A stretch of DNA of 64,000 bases from assembly GCF_001653235.2 (NCBI RefSeq), contig NW_019154048.1, positions 62,001 to 126,000 of the forward strand, read 5' to 3'. The notes under the pieces are model-generated. The model saw only the letters and a list, made by a program, of their open reading frames with translations. It did no database searches and was not told where the DNA came from. A program made the position numbers and the translations under genes. This document shows positions 51,332-63,960 of this stretch, in pieces (position 1 is the stretch's first letter; the number at the start of each line of letters is the position of its first letter). The stretch is from Pochonia chlamydosporia 170. Lineage: Eukaryota > Ascomycota > Sordariomycetes > Hypocreales > Clavicipitaceae.

Positions 51332-52984
51332 ATGGGCGTTGTACTAACAGGGCCCAAACGCTCCATGACAATGCGAAGTCCGTTTGGTCGCGCTCTCCTT
51401 GCCGCCCTGTGCGTGCTACTTGTCCTCATGGCAATGCTCAAAACTGAATCGATACCAGTCCGCCCACAGCTCTTTGGGAAACCAGGTGTCAAGGCCAACG
51501 CAGTTCACGAACAAAAGCCACTTGACGACTCTAACTCGCCTGTAACCAGCAGCTCCATGATTGGCAATGGAAACGTAATCTCTAGCAATTTCAACATCAA
51601 CTGCAGTGTCGATATACCACATCTACAGAAAATAAGGCAAAAGTACAACCTCGACGAAAGGTTCCAGTACATGAAGCGCTACGTCCGCTTCACCCGCACT
51701 GAGGGCCTGGAGCGAAAACGCATGACCAAGATTTCACATAATCTACTCAACGGAGCCTTCAAGACTGTCGATATGAACAAACAATACGGGCAAGACGCCT
51801 GCGAAAACCCCCTTGAAGTGCAGGTTCCTGCCTCCGGTTTGCCGTCAGCTGTCAACGCAAGCGATTTCATGTTTGGTGTCTCAACGACATTTAAGCGTTT
51901 CATGGACTCGGAAACAACGCCCATCAATGAATGGATCTACTGGCTCACCGACAGCCGCGGCCACTCCAACGGGGGCAAACTAGTCCTTATGCTCCTTGAT
52001 GCCAGTGATGATGAGCTTCAGGAAGTTGCTAACCTTCTTGGAGATGTCGGCATCGATGTTGACGTGTATCACTCCGACTCTTCTCTGGAAATGGCGGTTC
52101 GATATCTCAGCCTGGTGCCTACACTTTACACTCATCCCGACGCAAAGAAAAAGAAGTGGCTCGTTACTTGCGACGACGACACCTTTTTCCCCAGTATGCA
52201 TGAGTTGATTGACAAAATGGGCAAGTATGATCACACCCGTGAGATGTACATCGGCACTCTGTCCGAGGATACCGGAGCAATTGAGCGCCACGGTTCGCAA
52301 GCATTTGGCGGCGGGGGTGTTTTCCTGTCTGTTCCGTTGGCAGAAAAGCTCACCGAGCTTTTTGGTAGCTGTACCACTGAGCAGAAAGTATTGGAGTCGA
52401 ACTCGGGATGGGGACCCCAGGGCGACATAATTCTCCGCAAGTGCATCTACGAAAATACCGATACCCGATTAACAACGTTTTGGGATTTGTGGCAACTAGA
52501 TATCTTTGGCCACCCCGCGGGTTTCTACGAATGGGGCATCAAGCCACTCTCTCTGCATCATTATCGTGGGGGTGGGTGGCACAAGGCCAAGCCCGGCATG
52601 TACACCAAGATCGCTCACACCTGTGGCGAAGATTGCACGCTGATGCGGTTCCAAACCAAGGATGATTTTATTATTTCCGGATACTCTATTGCCCACTACC
52701 CAGACGGTGTTACCTTTGACACAAACCAGCTGGAAGCAACATTACACGCCGCGCCAGAGGACAAGGGCTGGAACCTTGACTTCATGATGGGGCCAAGACG
52801 ACCGAACCTTGAAAAGACTGGCAAAAAGATTTCGTGGGAGCTGGAAGAATCCGAGGTGCAGTCAGATGGCTCAGTGCTCCAAACTTACACCCGGAAGCAG
52901 AACGATGACCGATGGGTGCATCCTGACAAGCAACCCATGAGCAATATTGATGGCGTTATTGAGCTCGTTTGGATTCCATCATAG
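51332..52984 (+). CDS. GT31-family Fringe-like glycosyltransferase
   Basis: This intronless protein has 550 residues. The start at ATG 51332 gives a short basic cytosolic tail (GPKRSMTMRSPFGR) and a single signal-anchor helix (ALLAALCVLLVLMAML), a type II Golgi/ER membrane topology. The luminal domain has the metal and nucleotide-sugar motif WLVTCDDDTFFPS, then GSQAFGGGGVFLSVPLAEKL and GWGPQGDIIL, as in Fringe/DUF604 beta-1,3-glycosyltransferases. A conserved HHYRGGGWHK follows. The exact donor and acceptor sugars are unknown. Another in-frame ATG at 51365 would still keep the anchor. Confidence 0.87.
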   Translation: MGVVLTGPKRSMTMRSPFGRALLAALCVLLVLMAMLKTESIPVRPQLFGKPGVKANAVHEQKPLDDSNSPVTSSSMIGNGNVISSNFNINCSVDIPHLQKIRQKYNLDERFQYMKRYVRFTRTEGLERKRMTKISHNLLNGAFKTVDMNKQYGQDACENPLEVQVPASGLPSAVNASDFMFGVSTTFKRFMDSETTPINEWIYWLTDSRGHSNGGKLVLMLLDASDDELQEVANLLGDVGIDVDVYHSDSSLEMAVRYLSLVPTLYTHPDAKKKKWLVTCDDDTFFPSMHELIDKMGKYDHTREMYIGTLSEDTGAIERHGSQAFGGGGVFLSVPLAEKLTELFGSCTTEQKVLESNSGWGPQGDIILRKCIYENTDTRLTTFWDLWQLDIFGHPAGFYEWGIKPLSLHHYRGGGWHKAKPGMYTKIAHTCGEDCTLMRFQTKDDFIISGYSIAHYPDGVTFDTNQLEATLHAAPEDKGWNLDFMMGPRRPNLEKTGKKISWELEESEVQSDGSVLQTYTRKQNDDRWVHPDKQPMSNIDGVIELVWIPS

Positions 52985-54221
52985 CACCTATTTGCAGCTG
53001 CACCATGAGCCCCTCTGTGTATTTCATGCGTTCGCCATTGGTCTGTCGTTCTGCGGCACGATGTCTGGACACCGTTGTTGGACGATGGCGATGGCGGAAA
53101 TCTGAGATCTGGGCCACTCTTTGGCAACGACTAGTCGGATTTGATCAGCGCAGCCTGTTTTTGACAGCGACCGATGGATAGCCTTCAAATAATGGGCATG
53201 CAGCATGAAGTTTGTGGCCACCATATTCACTCATTTTTAGACGGCCCAAAGCATTATTTCGCCAGTCATCTAAGTCACTTGTTTTTTTGTTTTCTATGTT
53301 TTCGTTTTCCTGGGAGGATAGACATTTGGCAAATCAGAGTCACGATTCGCCGCGGCGTACTCGATTTTCATTCACTCGGCATAAAATATCTGTAGGGCTG
53401 GCGTTTCGGGAGAAGGCATTCATTTATATTCTGTCAAAGCACGGGCGAGACCTCTGGCTGACTTTGTATCCTTTGATGCTATTTAAGGCATCTACCCAAA
53501 CTGGGTCTTGTGTACGTACACTAACGGGGAGAGCACGACGGGCTATGCTGTGAATGGATTGTAGCGACTGGGTCAGGTAGAACAGTTGAATGATGAACGC
53601 ATAATCCTATGTCTAATTTTGGTGATTGATTTTAGCTGCCATTTAACTCTTATTGTCTGGTTTTCTCGTATGCCGGAGACATATCTGATGCCCGACCCTA
53701 CATTGATAGGGCATGGGATAGCAGGGGTCGGATAGGAGGGGTAACATAAAGCAGAATCAACAAGGCCCATGAGAAGTATCCAGCAGCTTACGCAATTGTT
53801 TAGAAATCGATACCGACCAAAATGTTCGCAAATGCACGACCGAGAAGCCCTTTCTTGGTGACAAAGATAACGACATGACGCAGTGGGTGCCAGCCACACA
53901 GGTTTGACACTGGGACTTGAGTCCGGCTGCTTGACATTTGTCCCCTCCGTTTCAATGTGTTGTTGGTCCCAGTCGACCAGTCAGCCCTTCCTCCACTGGT
54001 CTCTTAGACGCAAGCCAATGAGGCTGGAGTGATTTAACGTCTAGTGGGTTGTCTGGTGCTCGTTCTCTCTCAACACCGTTCACGACGACATCTCCAAACA
54101 ACAAATCTCCCCCAGCAGTTCAAGATGCACGCTAGCCAGTGATTCAACTCATCACCATCATCAATCGCCTTTTCACTCCATCAAGTTGCACACACCGCCC
54201 AACCCCGACCCCACAATCACG
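52985..54221. other. Spacer between GT31 and ATL genes
   Basis: The 1,237 bases contain the 3' region of the glycosyltransferase gene and the promoter of the alkyltransferase-like gene. Open frames are short and unlike known proteins. No repeat was noted. Confidence 0.5.
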
Positions 54222-54807
54222 ATGGCCCGGACCGACGAAGCCGCCATCTTTTTTCACGCCGTGTATAGCGCGGTGCAAGAGATTCCGCACGGCAAGGTGA
54301 CTTCATATGCGCACATAGCAATGCTAGTCGGAACTCGTAAGACCTTATATCAACCAGTTTCATCATCAACGCCCTCCGCGCATTGTGACAACCTTGTTGC
54401 TAATCGTTTCTTGGGCCAGCACAACGACCCCGACAAGTGGGCGTCTGCATGAAGCATTTGTCAAATGATGCTTCGCACCGCTTCAACAACACAAACGTCC
54501 CATGGCAACGCGTCATTAATTCCAAAGGTTTCATATCGCCTCGGTTGGTTTGATCCAAAGCCCAATTACAGCAGCAACGCTATGCGTACTAACCGCGGGT
54601 CGATGCAGCTCCCAACCAAATGGTGCACAGAACCAGGCGGAGGCCCTGCGTGGCGAGGGCGTCGAGGTCACACGCACCGCGATGGGTGAATTCATGGTGA
54701 ATTTTGATGAATATGGCTGGTTTCCGAGAGCGCTGCCTTCTGAGGCGGTTAGCGACGAGGCTTGGGAGAGCAGTACCGGTGACGAAGCTGAGGCCGATAA
54801 TGAGTAG
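54222..54807 (+). CDS. Alkyltransferase-like DNA repair protein (ATL)
   Basis: The three exons are 54222-54336, 54420-54543 and 54609-54807, giving 145 residues. The introns (83 and 65 bases) start GTAAGA and GTTGGT and end CAG. The spliced protein follows the DNA-binding domain of O6-alkylguanine transferases: IPHGKVTSYAHIAMLVGTPQRPRQVG, then VPWQRVINSKGFISPR, then an ALRGEGVEV wing. Where true transferases have PCHRV with the alkyl-accepting Cys, this protein has PWQRV. That Trp replacement marks ATL proteins, which bind O6-alkylguanine and pass the lesion to nucleotide excision repair, as known for fission yeast Atl1. An acidic tail (TGDEAEADNE) ends it. Confidence 0.88.
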
Positions 54808-55705
54808 GTTTTGCCATGATGATGAAGATATGGATTGCCTCGTACGTCTGTGCCCCGAGGTCAATTGGTTGGTTCGTTTGCCGGCGATCAGATGCCAAAC
54901 CGTCCTGGACGGACGATTTCTATGACGCAGTTCGGTTCAAAAAGTCCTCCGACGTCTCTCACACCACTGCGTAGACAGACCATGAAGCACAATGTACGGC
55001 CCATCACCAGGCAAAATATATTCAATCTTTTTATCATTCTCACTCAACATATATATATACTGTAGTAAGTCATCATTTGCCAGAATAGGCTGCACATCTT
55101 CTGGAGTACAACCTCATTCAGACCATCCATCCATCCATCCTCCACGGTCATCGCTTCCATGAATTGGTAGAAAACAAAAAAGTGGTACATCCCACCGTAC
55201 AGAGAAGAAAAAAAAAAGACCCCCATCTCTCACTACACGAGGCCACAATTCCCAATCGTGGCATTTAGTGCAGCGTGGTAAGAAATAATGAATAAAACAG
55301 ACCCAAAGAATACACAACCATAAGACTGGCATCAAGAGGAAGGGATATAAAGTTTATTCGTCATCGTCCCAGCAGAAGAAAAGAAACACATTAGTAAACG
55401 CCTGCCAGTGTGCGTATGTATCAAAGGTGTAACGCAAATCGCAAGCAGAAAGCAGATCATGATACACGGTGTGTCGCCTTGAGATAACCCGCTGACCGCA
55501 CTCAAGAAAATGTAATTGGTTGTGCAAAACGGATGGGCACCGCAAACACTCCAAGACAAAACTGACATGATTGGTTGCAAAAGATGAGAGCATGGACAAC
55601 GAATATCGCAATGGATAACACACATGGCTCCGGGTAGTCCCACTACGGCGAAGCTGCAACGTCTCGATCCCCTCTCGCAGATTTCCAGAGAAAGCTGAGC
55701 CCCGC
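54808..55705. other. Convergent 3' spacer ATL / kinesin
   Basis: This is 898 bases between converging genes. A CCAT tandem (about five units) lies near 55122-55140, and an A-rich run at 55206-55218. No gene is recognised. Confidence 0.5.
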
Positions 55706-58700
55706 CTAGAAGCAGTTCAGGCTGCCCTTCTTCTTTTTGCCCTTGTTAATGGCATTCATCCTTTCTTCGAGTTGTTTTCTAGCCAACTCTGCAGCCTGCC
55801 GCTTCTTTCGTTCCTCCTCGACAGCCTGCATACTCCATCGGTTGTCTTGTTGTGGCTCGGTCTGTCTTTCCTTGAGATCCTTGAGTTCGGATTCAAGCTC
55901 CTGCGAGCGCTTCTTCCACGCATCGCAATCGCTCTTCACCTTCTTGGACTGCTTCTCGAGGTCTGTGAGCGCCTCTTCCAACGTCTGCGTCAGTTGTCGC
56001 TCTGCATACAGGTGCTTCTCAATGGTTCTGATACGAGCTTCTTGGTCTTCGGTGAGCTGTGAAATATTGAGGTTGTCTTTGCTCAGAGGACGTCCAGTTG
56101 TGGGAGAGTTTGGCACACCGTTGGTCGGAGAACCGCTCCTGGCAGCAACGCTGGGCAATGGCGGCAGAGGAATGGCGGGCGGGGGCGATGGCAGGGAAGT
56201 ATGCGATGTGCTTTTGCGTATGGTGGAGTTGGAGTTGGACCGCTTGATTTCGCCAGTGGTGGAGAGCTCGTGGAATTTGGCTTGCAGAGCTGCATACTCC
56301 TCCCTAATGTTTTCCAAGTCGCCTTGAAGTTTTGTTCGGGCCGTGGTGGCTTCCTCAAGCTGCGCATTCCGTTCAGTTTGCAGGGTGCTAAGACGATTGT
56401 TGGTCATTTGTGCCTCGTCGAAGTTATTCTGAAGTTGCTCCTCAAGTTCTTCAACGAGGCGACTATTCTTTTTATTGCGGCCCTCAAGGTCCACAAGCTT
56501 CGTCTTGACTGCCGTCAGCTGCTCGGCAACAGATGTCGGAACAGAATCGGCACTGTCCGAAAGCATCTCCATCAAAGAAGATTTGGCGGCCTGAATGTCG
56601 CCCAGGACATTTTCATTAATAGAAGTGAGCTCAGCAACATGGCTCTTCATTTCCTCGGCCTTTTGCTGTTCCTCGACGAGGGTCTTCTGGGCTGCCAAAA
56701 GTGTGTCAATTCTCTCCGAGAGCAGATCGACGTTAGAATCCACATCCATGTCGACTGCGACTTGAGCAGCAATCCTGGCAAGTCGATCTCTAGCCTGAGA
56801 CAATTCGTCTTCCAGCTTGTGCATCGCATCGGTATGCTCCTGCATAAGAACCTCAGCCTGTTGTTCATAGCTCTGTTGCTCTTGTGACCTAAGTTGCGTA
56901 ATCTCCTTGGTATGATTGTCCTTGGCGAGATCGAGGGCATCCTGATGGGATTTAGCTGCTTCGACGTGAGTCGAGACCTGGGTCTCGAGTGATGACACCA
57001 GTTGCCGATGCTGCTCCAGCTCCGCGGCAGCCGATGCATGGGACCTGCTAACTTCCTCCAGCTTGGACTTCGTTGCGGCATACTCGGCCTCCAATTCAGC
57101 AACTTTGGTAGTATTGCTGTTGATAATTGCCTTGTACTCGTCAATCTCGGTGCGCAAGAAGTCAACCAGCTTCTGGTGCTTTTCCTCTGTGACTGTGGCC
57201 AAGCCCTCGGTCTCGGTCTTTGCTTTCGCTAGGGACTCGCTGAATTCTCTCTCTGACGAGGCGATTTGGGCTTCTAGCTTCATAATGTTGGCACGCAAAC
57301 CGGCTTCCGTTTTCTCTGTAGCGTCGAGGACCAGTCTGTGTTTCTCCTCCCAGCCGGATAACTCTGCTTGCATTTCCGTGATCCGTTGCTCCCTCTTATC
57401 GGTGGACTTGGCGTCGTCCGCTTCCCCTCGGTCATTCTCGTCAATTGAGGATGAGGTAGCTGTGTTCTGTATGGACTGGCGCAACTCGTCCATTTGAGAT
57501 GTTAACTCCTTTTCCCGTGTGTCGTGTGCCTCGCGCATCTGAGACATCTGCTTCTCATTTCTCTCAAGCTGATCGCGCAAGTTGGCAACCATGGACATGT
57601 CCATGGGGCTAGCCTTCAAGCTAGATCTTTCGCGCGTCAATCCTGATATGATTGTCATCTTAGTCTCCATCTCCTTCTTGACCGACGTTATATCAGCTTC
57701 CAACTCTTGGATGCGCTCACTTCGGGAGTGGAGCTCGTGCATGGCAGAATTCAAGGCGAGTTCGAAGCTCTGCATGACCTCAGGAAGATGCTCAAAATTT
57801 TCAGAGGCAATGTTACGGAGAGAAGCAAAGGAGCGATGGGCGCGGTCTATGACCATGAGATTTTGACTGGATTTTCGACGGATAACCGGAGTGCTAGTCC
57901 TTGGTGAGGTTGCTTCCACAGCACGCGCCTTCGACACCTCGGTCTTAAGTTCCTCTACAATATCCAGTGTGTCATTGTGCGTAGATTCGAGTTCGGCATA
58001 CTTCTCGGTCAAAGTCTTTTCAGCGGCCTCTTTTTCCTCTGCCAGCTTGCGCAATCTCTCGATTTCTGCAGTTAAATGCTCATTCTTGGCTTGGTGAGCC
58101 AGATCCTCGTTTGAGACTGCGGGCTTGGTGGTGGCTGTATCATCCTCCGAGCTCAAGTCAGCAGCTGAAGTGTCCACGGTAGCTGGTGATTCCATCGCCG
58201 AAGACAGCTCAGACGACAAAGATCGTGACATCGACGAGCGGGGTTCATCTTTCAAGTCGACTGATTTACGGTCTGACGCAAACGAATCTGGGCGAGTTTG
58301 GGGTGTAGTCGATTCTGAGACTATAGAATCGCGAGCTCTTGACCGCTCAGGATGTCGCGCCTCATCCATGGCATCTCGCAATTCCGATAGCGTCCTGACA
58401 GTCTCTTCGTACTTGGCCTGGAGTTGATCATAGTCCTGAACGGTGGCTTCATGCTCAACACGGAGGTCGACGAGCTCCTGCGTAACGGTTTCCAGCTTGT
58501 CAGCAACGTATTTGCTCTGTTTCGCGTTGCTGGCAGAGTTCCCATTCGGTAATTCTCTGCTGTCGGCACCAAGGTCGTGACCTATTGATTGGTTCTGGTC
58601 GTGTGTGATATTTTCTTCATCCCCACCGTTGTCGACGCCGTTGTCGACGTAGTTGTCGGCATTCTCGTCATGCTCTTCGGGAATTGGGCCGTCCAACTGA

Positions 58701-61222
58701 CTCTTACGGCTAACGTGCGACTGGCTGCGAGAATGGTCTGTAAAGCGGCGACCACGAATGGCCCCGTTCGCCAAAGGCTCAGACTCCACGGCCATCCCAC
58801 CATCTACGTGGTCAAGCTCGTAAAGAAGCGCATCCAACTTCCCTAGACTTCTCTGACGCTCCACCACTGATTCTAGACGATCGATCTCGCGTTGCATCAG
58901 TTCAGTATCCTGGTCGGCCTCCGCCAGCCTCTCCTCAAGCGTGGAGATGTAGTCTTCACAGGCGGCCTCGTTCTCTCTGACTCTCGCAATTTCTTTGCGA
59001 AGTTCCAGAATAATGGTGGCATTCTTTTCTTCGCCACTAGTATGGCCATCCAACTTAGCCTCGAGGTCGTGAAGATAATTTTCGGTGCTCGCCTCCCGGT
59101 CCATGAGTTTCTGAAGCCGCGCCTGCAACTGCGAGTTGATGGTGTCCACGTAGGCACACTTTGTTTCTTTCTCGAGCAGAGATGTCTCTGTGTTAGAGAG
59201 CGTCGTTCGTGTGCTAGAAAGAGACTGTTCCAAACTTTGGATTGTCTTTTCGTATTCTAGGACGACCTGTTCAACAGCCTGCGCGAACGAGTTGGATCTG
59301 TTGAGTCGATCATCTGCAGAGGTGTCGTCATTCAGATCTGCCTGCTGAGATTCATGCTCTCGAGCTTTCGCTAGTTCAGAGATAAGTCTGGCATGGCGCT
59401 GGCTCAATGCGCTGTAGTTCTCCTGCGCATCTAGCAGTTGATTTTGGAGTTCTGATTCCCGCTCGTTTGGTCTGTCTGATCGTTCATTCGGCGCAGCATG
59501 GCCGCGACGTGGGCTATCTATGCCGCCTTGCGAGCTCCGAATCTGATCCCGCAGGAAGGAAACCTCAGCACGAAGCCTCTCTACCAAAGCTTTGCTGTCT
59601 CCGTCATCAACTTGCTGGATCCGCGGCTTAGACTGTATCGCTCTGGCACGTTGCGCATATTGAACGGTGTTCAGGGTCTCGCTAAGGTGAAATTCAGCAG
59701 GGGTGACACAGGCGATCATGTACGTGAAGGCATTGCCACCGAGCGAGTCTTGCAAAAGGCGGGTCAGTTTTGAGTCGCGGTAGGACACGTGAGAGCCAGA
59801 TTGGCGGGAGGACAATTGGCTGATGACTTTGCCGAGAGAGGCCAACCCGGCATTGATGGAGATGCCCTCCTTGGCGCGTTCTCCCTGGGCGCCTGTATTT
59901 TTGAGCCGCTCACTTCCTGCCAGGTCGACAAAGTGTAGTTTGCTGTCGGTTGTGACTCCCAGGTCTTGACCAGTCAATGCCTCCAGGGGCATGGACAATC
60001 GCTTCTCGGCACCGGTTGCTGTTTGGAGCTTGCTCTTGCGCTGCACCAAGTTCAGCGAGAAAACGGCATGTGAACGGGATGACTTGGCGTTGATCGCTGT
60101 GGCGTCGGTTTGTCGGATGCTGGAGCCGAAATTGAGGGCGTTCATGAGATCTTCGACGGAAGCAATGTCAACCTGTCGCAATCCAGTGAGGAGAATGTTG
60201 CCTTTAGTATCTTCCCGGATAGCGATATTAGTTCGTTCGTTGGCAGGCGTTGATTCGGGCACAAGCAAATCGCGAAGCTGCTCGTTGTATATTTCTACGT
60301 ATGTCGCCTTCAGAGACCAGTTGCGGTCACCAAGAAGATTATGGTGGTTGTAGGAACGAGGGGTTCGAAGACTTGAAATCGATTGCCTGTTAGATGCAGA
60401 ACCGCTACCTCCACCGTTGGATAAGTCGAGCTTCTCGAAAAGAGCCGTTGCTGCGCGGGGGATTACACCTGCGGATTGGTAAGTACTTGAATTTTTCAAG
60501 GAGAGGCATTGTGGCGGAGGAAAGCGGTAACAGATGATGCATACATGCATGAGGCAGAACGCAGCTGTATGATGTAGGAGGGAACCCTTACCAATCATTG
60601 ATTCATCTTCGTGTTCACCTGGATTCGACGTGCCCATGGTATATGACTTTCCAGCACCCGACTGGCCATATGCCAGGAGCGACACATTGTAGCCTTGGGT
60701 GAAGGCGCTGATGGAGTCGGCCAAGTATTCCCAAATCCCATCCTGCATAACCTCGGGGCTGAAAACGCGATCAAAGACGAATATTTTCCGACCTTGCGGA
60801 GAGTCGATGGCCAGGCTTGTGTTTGATGTCGTTTGGACCATTGAGCGCTGGAAACGTTGTGGGATCAAATCATAGCCTGGGTCATCGGGCTTCAGTGGTG
60901 GTCGTACTCGAACAGCTGCGGAGAGAGGCGGTCAGCAAACATTTGAACTTTGGAAGACGTGAGGTGAAGGGTTCCCAAAGATGTCTGGTCAAGTCTGGTG
61001 CGCAACAAGACAGGCGAAACAAAAGGGACAAAACGGAATCGACTACTCCGTATACATACCGACTTTGACAGCCGTGCGGCTCTCATCATCAGAGGCTCTG
61101 CTGCCAACGCCAGCCTTGCTGCTCATGCTCAATCTGCTGGCACTCCTTGGGCCTGGTTTCACGATGGCACTGAGAGGTCGCTCCCGTTGATGTAGAGGCG
61201 ACGCCGGCGGTGAGGTGGCCAT
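55706..61222 (-). CDS. Kinesin motor protein with long coiled coil
   Basis: The three exons are 61222-61060, 60915-60592 and 60468-55706, giving 1,749 residues. Removing the first intron joins TAVKV to AVRVRPPLKPDD, the start of the motor. The motor (about 50-470) has the P-loop AYGQSGAGKSYTMG, switch I SSRSHAVFSL, switch II VDLAGSERL and the neck-side YRDSKLTRLLQDSLGG. Residues about 480-1690 are nearly continuous heptad coiled coil with several acidic or Ser-rich breaks, followed by a basic KGKKKKGSLNCF end. It would move cargo along microtubules as a dimer. The N-terminal motor and INAGLASLGKVIS sequence suggest a plus-end type near kinesin-4, but the subfamily is uncertain. The 123-base second intron lies in the motor and is stop-free and in phase. 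Confidence 0.92.
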
Positions 61223-62786
61223 GACGAAAGTGTTCCAAACGCCAACGACTAGACAATAAGAATATTATTCTCCAAACGGAGGGAGCATGCACCGGGCCCT
61301 CTGCTCTGGTGTCATACGAGAGACGAGGGTTGGTCGTTCCGTCTTTGGATGGACGGTGAAGGCAACAGTGGCCCAGCGCCGCGGCGCGAAGTTGGGGTCG
61401 ATTTTGGCGAAATTCGACAGACCCGCAGTGACAATCTGGGAAGGACGGGGGTTGGGTAATTTTGAAGGAATTATTGGGATGCAAGAGTGTTTTGAGCAAA
61501 GACTCTGGTAATATGATACCAGCCTGCAGAGTGTCCGCGATGGCCAGCTTGGGGGGGCAGACCAGAAACAGAACAGAAACAGAACAGACTTGACGCAGAC
61601 TGGAGAGCTTCAATGTTGACTCTCGCGTGGTGTCCGAGTCACAATGGCGTGGACCAAGGGGGGTTTGGCATTCAATGTTGGGAGGAAAAGGAACCAGAAC
61701 AGACTTGACCAGACTTGACTTGACATTGTGAACCAGATTTGGACCAAACCAGTACCCCTGGGGACCTGACCAGACCCGACCTGAGCTGACAAGACGTCAA
61801 TTGGAAAGGCTGGCTGTTGTCTGGCGTGGTCCCAGTCGGCTATGAGCAAGTCGAGTCCCCAACTGGGTCTAGGCTGGTGGAATTGATTGGCCAGGCACAT
61901 TGGCCAGGGGGTCAGGGGCTCGCGGTGCTAGAGCAAATTAGACACCAGAGTTGACACGGGGGGTTGACAAGGCTGGTGTAGACAACGCAAGAAAAAAAAA
62001 AGGAAAAATAAAAAGGAAGCAGCGAACTGGCCACCTGCCCACTGACCTGGCGGTGCCAGCTGAGTGTTGTCTGGCGTCAACATTTGAACTGGTCTACATC
62101 AAATACCTGCATGTGTGCTAAGCGCTCCGTACTCTGTATGGTCAACGTAGCAATCTAGTAGAAAAGCTCAGGGTCCTCGAGTCAATTCAACCAGTGAGCG
62201 TTGTAGTTGGAAGTCGATTGGCTGGGTCAAAGCCAATTGACGCGACTCCACTGTCGACAGACTCAAAGACTTGACTTGTCTGGTTGATCAGTGAAATTGA
62301 CAGTTCGGAGCTGACCTCATCCTCAAAAGCGACAAGCCCCAACGGAGGAGCACTTGAGACCCTGCCCATGGCCGCTGAGGCACCACAGGCACCAGACCCG
62401 AATCATTTTGTTGCCGACAGCACCGGTGGCGGACGGCGATACTGATGAATATTCCGATGGTGCCTGCCTGGCTGGCCTGGCGAAGCTGCTAGACATTTTG
62501 CATTTTGTCGGGTCTCAACTCGTCAAGCTGGTCCGGTTTCGCCAACTTCAGGCGATTAGTGGCTCCCGCGGGAAGCGCGGACCACAAGATTGAAGCACAA
62601 GGGAACAACCCTCCTCGAAAATAGGAATCATCATAATAATGACAATGACAATTAAAGAATAAATAAATCACCACAAAAATCTCGAACAGCCAGACAGTTT
62701 TTGTATGCACAGAGCGTTGACAGCGCAGAAGACTGCCAGGTGCGAATAAGGAAAAAGACTCAACTGGCAATATCAGCTCGAGTCAA

Positions 62787-62798
62787 CTACCTAGGTAG
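62787..62798. repeat. CTACCTAGGTAG palindrome
   Basis: A perfect 12-base palindrome of the TACCTAGGTA family. Confidence 0.8.
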
Positions 62799-62868
62799 CT
62801 TTGTCAGGGGCTGGCTTCTGCTGTGAACTTGAAGTCATTAGTACCCAAGTCCACTTGACGGATACAGA

Positions 62869-62891
62869 TACCTACGTACCTAGGTAGGTAC
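62869..62891. repeat. TACCTAGGTA-type palindromic repeat
   Basis: Overlapping units TACCTACGTACC and TACCTAGGTAGG, followed a few bases later by ACCTAGGTACGG. Confidence 0.8.
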
Positions 62892-63820
62892 AAAAACCTA
62901 GGTACGGAGCACGCCGTGGCTGCGTGGGTATCCAGTCGACTTGACGCAGATTGGATTCAATGTTCACTCAGCGGACCAGGATGTATGTCGACAAGACCCT
63001 TGCAAGGAAAAATTAAAGGGGGCCGAGCTATACCCCGTTCAAGTAGGACTGTGCGTATCATGGAGTACCCAGAATGCCAGATTGACTGCACCACCCGAGC
63101 ACTCAGGGAAATCAGGCCACGAGCCAAGGTGCATACTCACATTGAACATAGCAGAAATCCCCAGATAATCAGGTGGCCAGACGTGACTAAACCAAACTGA
63201 GAATCTGGTGCCCAACGGGGACAAGACAAGACCGTTGACGGAAAAGTGTCTGGAACGAGCTTCAAACTCCAAGCCACATGCAATGAAGGACTTGCAAACA
63301 TGGAGCAGTAAACTCAAGAAAACAAGAAGGCCACTTCACTTCCATGTGGATGCACGTGCCAACATTGAACCAGCATGTCAAGTCCACACATTACTCGAAT
63401 GCTGTATGTGCTCAGGAACGGAGTAGTAGGTACTCTTCGCCTGGCCACATCATTCTCTGGGGAATGGTGACCAGTGGGTGGTCAGTCACATCGCGATCCG
63501 GCGATGAAGCAAACGATTCTCCTCATCCAGGCCCGAATAAGTAGAGAATGCACTCATCACGTCCACTATTCACCGTTAGTGTACCTAGGCGTCCTGACAT
63601 CAGAAAATACTCGGGTCTGGGGAGGTATTTTCTCCATACGTTCGGAGTAGTGTGGGGGAAGTACACAAAGTTCAGTGTTGCCAGAATTAGCCCACAACAT
63701 GGAATGTTGTATGAGTAGCTCGCAAAGCAAAGAAAAAGAAAAGAAAAGGAAAAAAAGGGACACATGGAGACACATGCGATGGTTGTCCTGTCTCATCTGA
63801 TTCAGTGACCGACTCTTGTT

Positions 63821-63853
63821 CTACCTACTTAAGTACCTAGGTACCTAGGTAGG
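63821..63853. repeat. TACCTAGGTA-type palindromic repeat array
   Basis: Overlapping palindromic units CTACCTACTTAAGTACC and TAGGTACCTAGGTAGG make a 33-base array, the longest copy in the window. Confidence 0.85.
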
Positions 63854-63940
63854 CAAGGGGAAGGAAAGAGAGCAAATCAAAAGAAAAACTATCCTTCAAC
63901 ATGCCGTCCGTCACTTGTGTGGCTGTTCCCAGTCCATACA

Positions 63941-63960
63941 TACCTAGGTATCTAGGTACT
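63941..63960. repeat. TACCTAGGTA-type palindromic repeat
   Basis: TACCTAGGTATCTAGGTACT, again two overlapping units. Confidence 0.8.

Noticed and set aside
55737..59773. Many plus-strand open frames opposite the kinesin gene
   Set aside because: They are antisense shadows of a strongly biased coiled-coil coding sequence; none has domain similarity.
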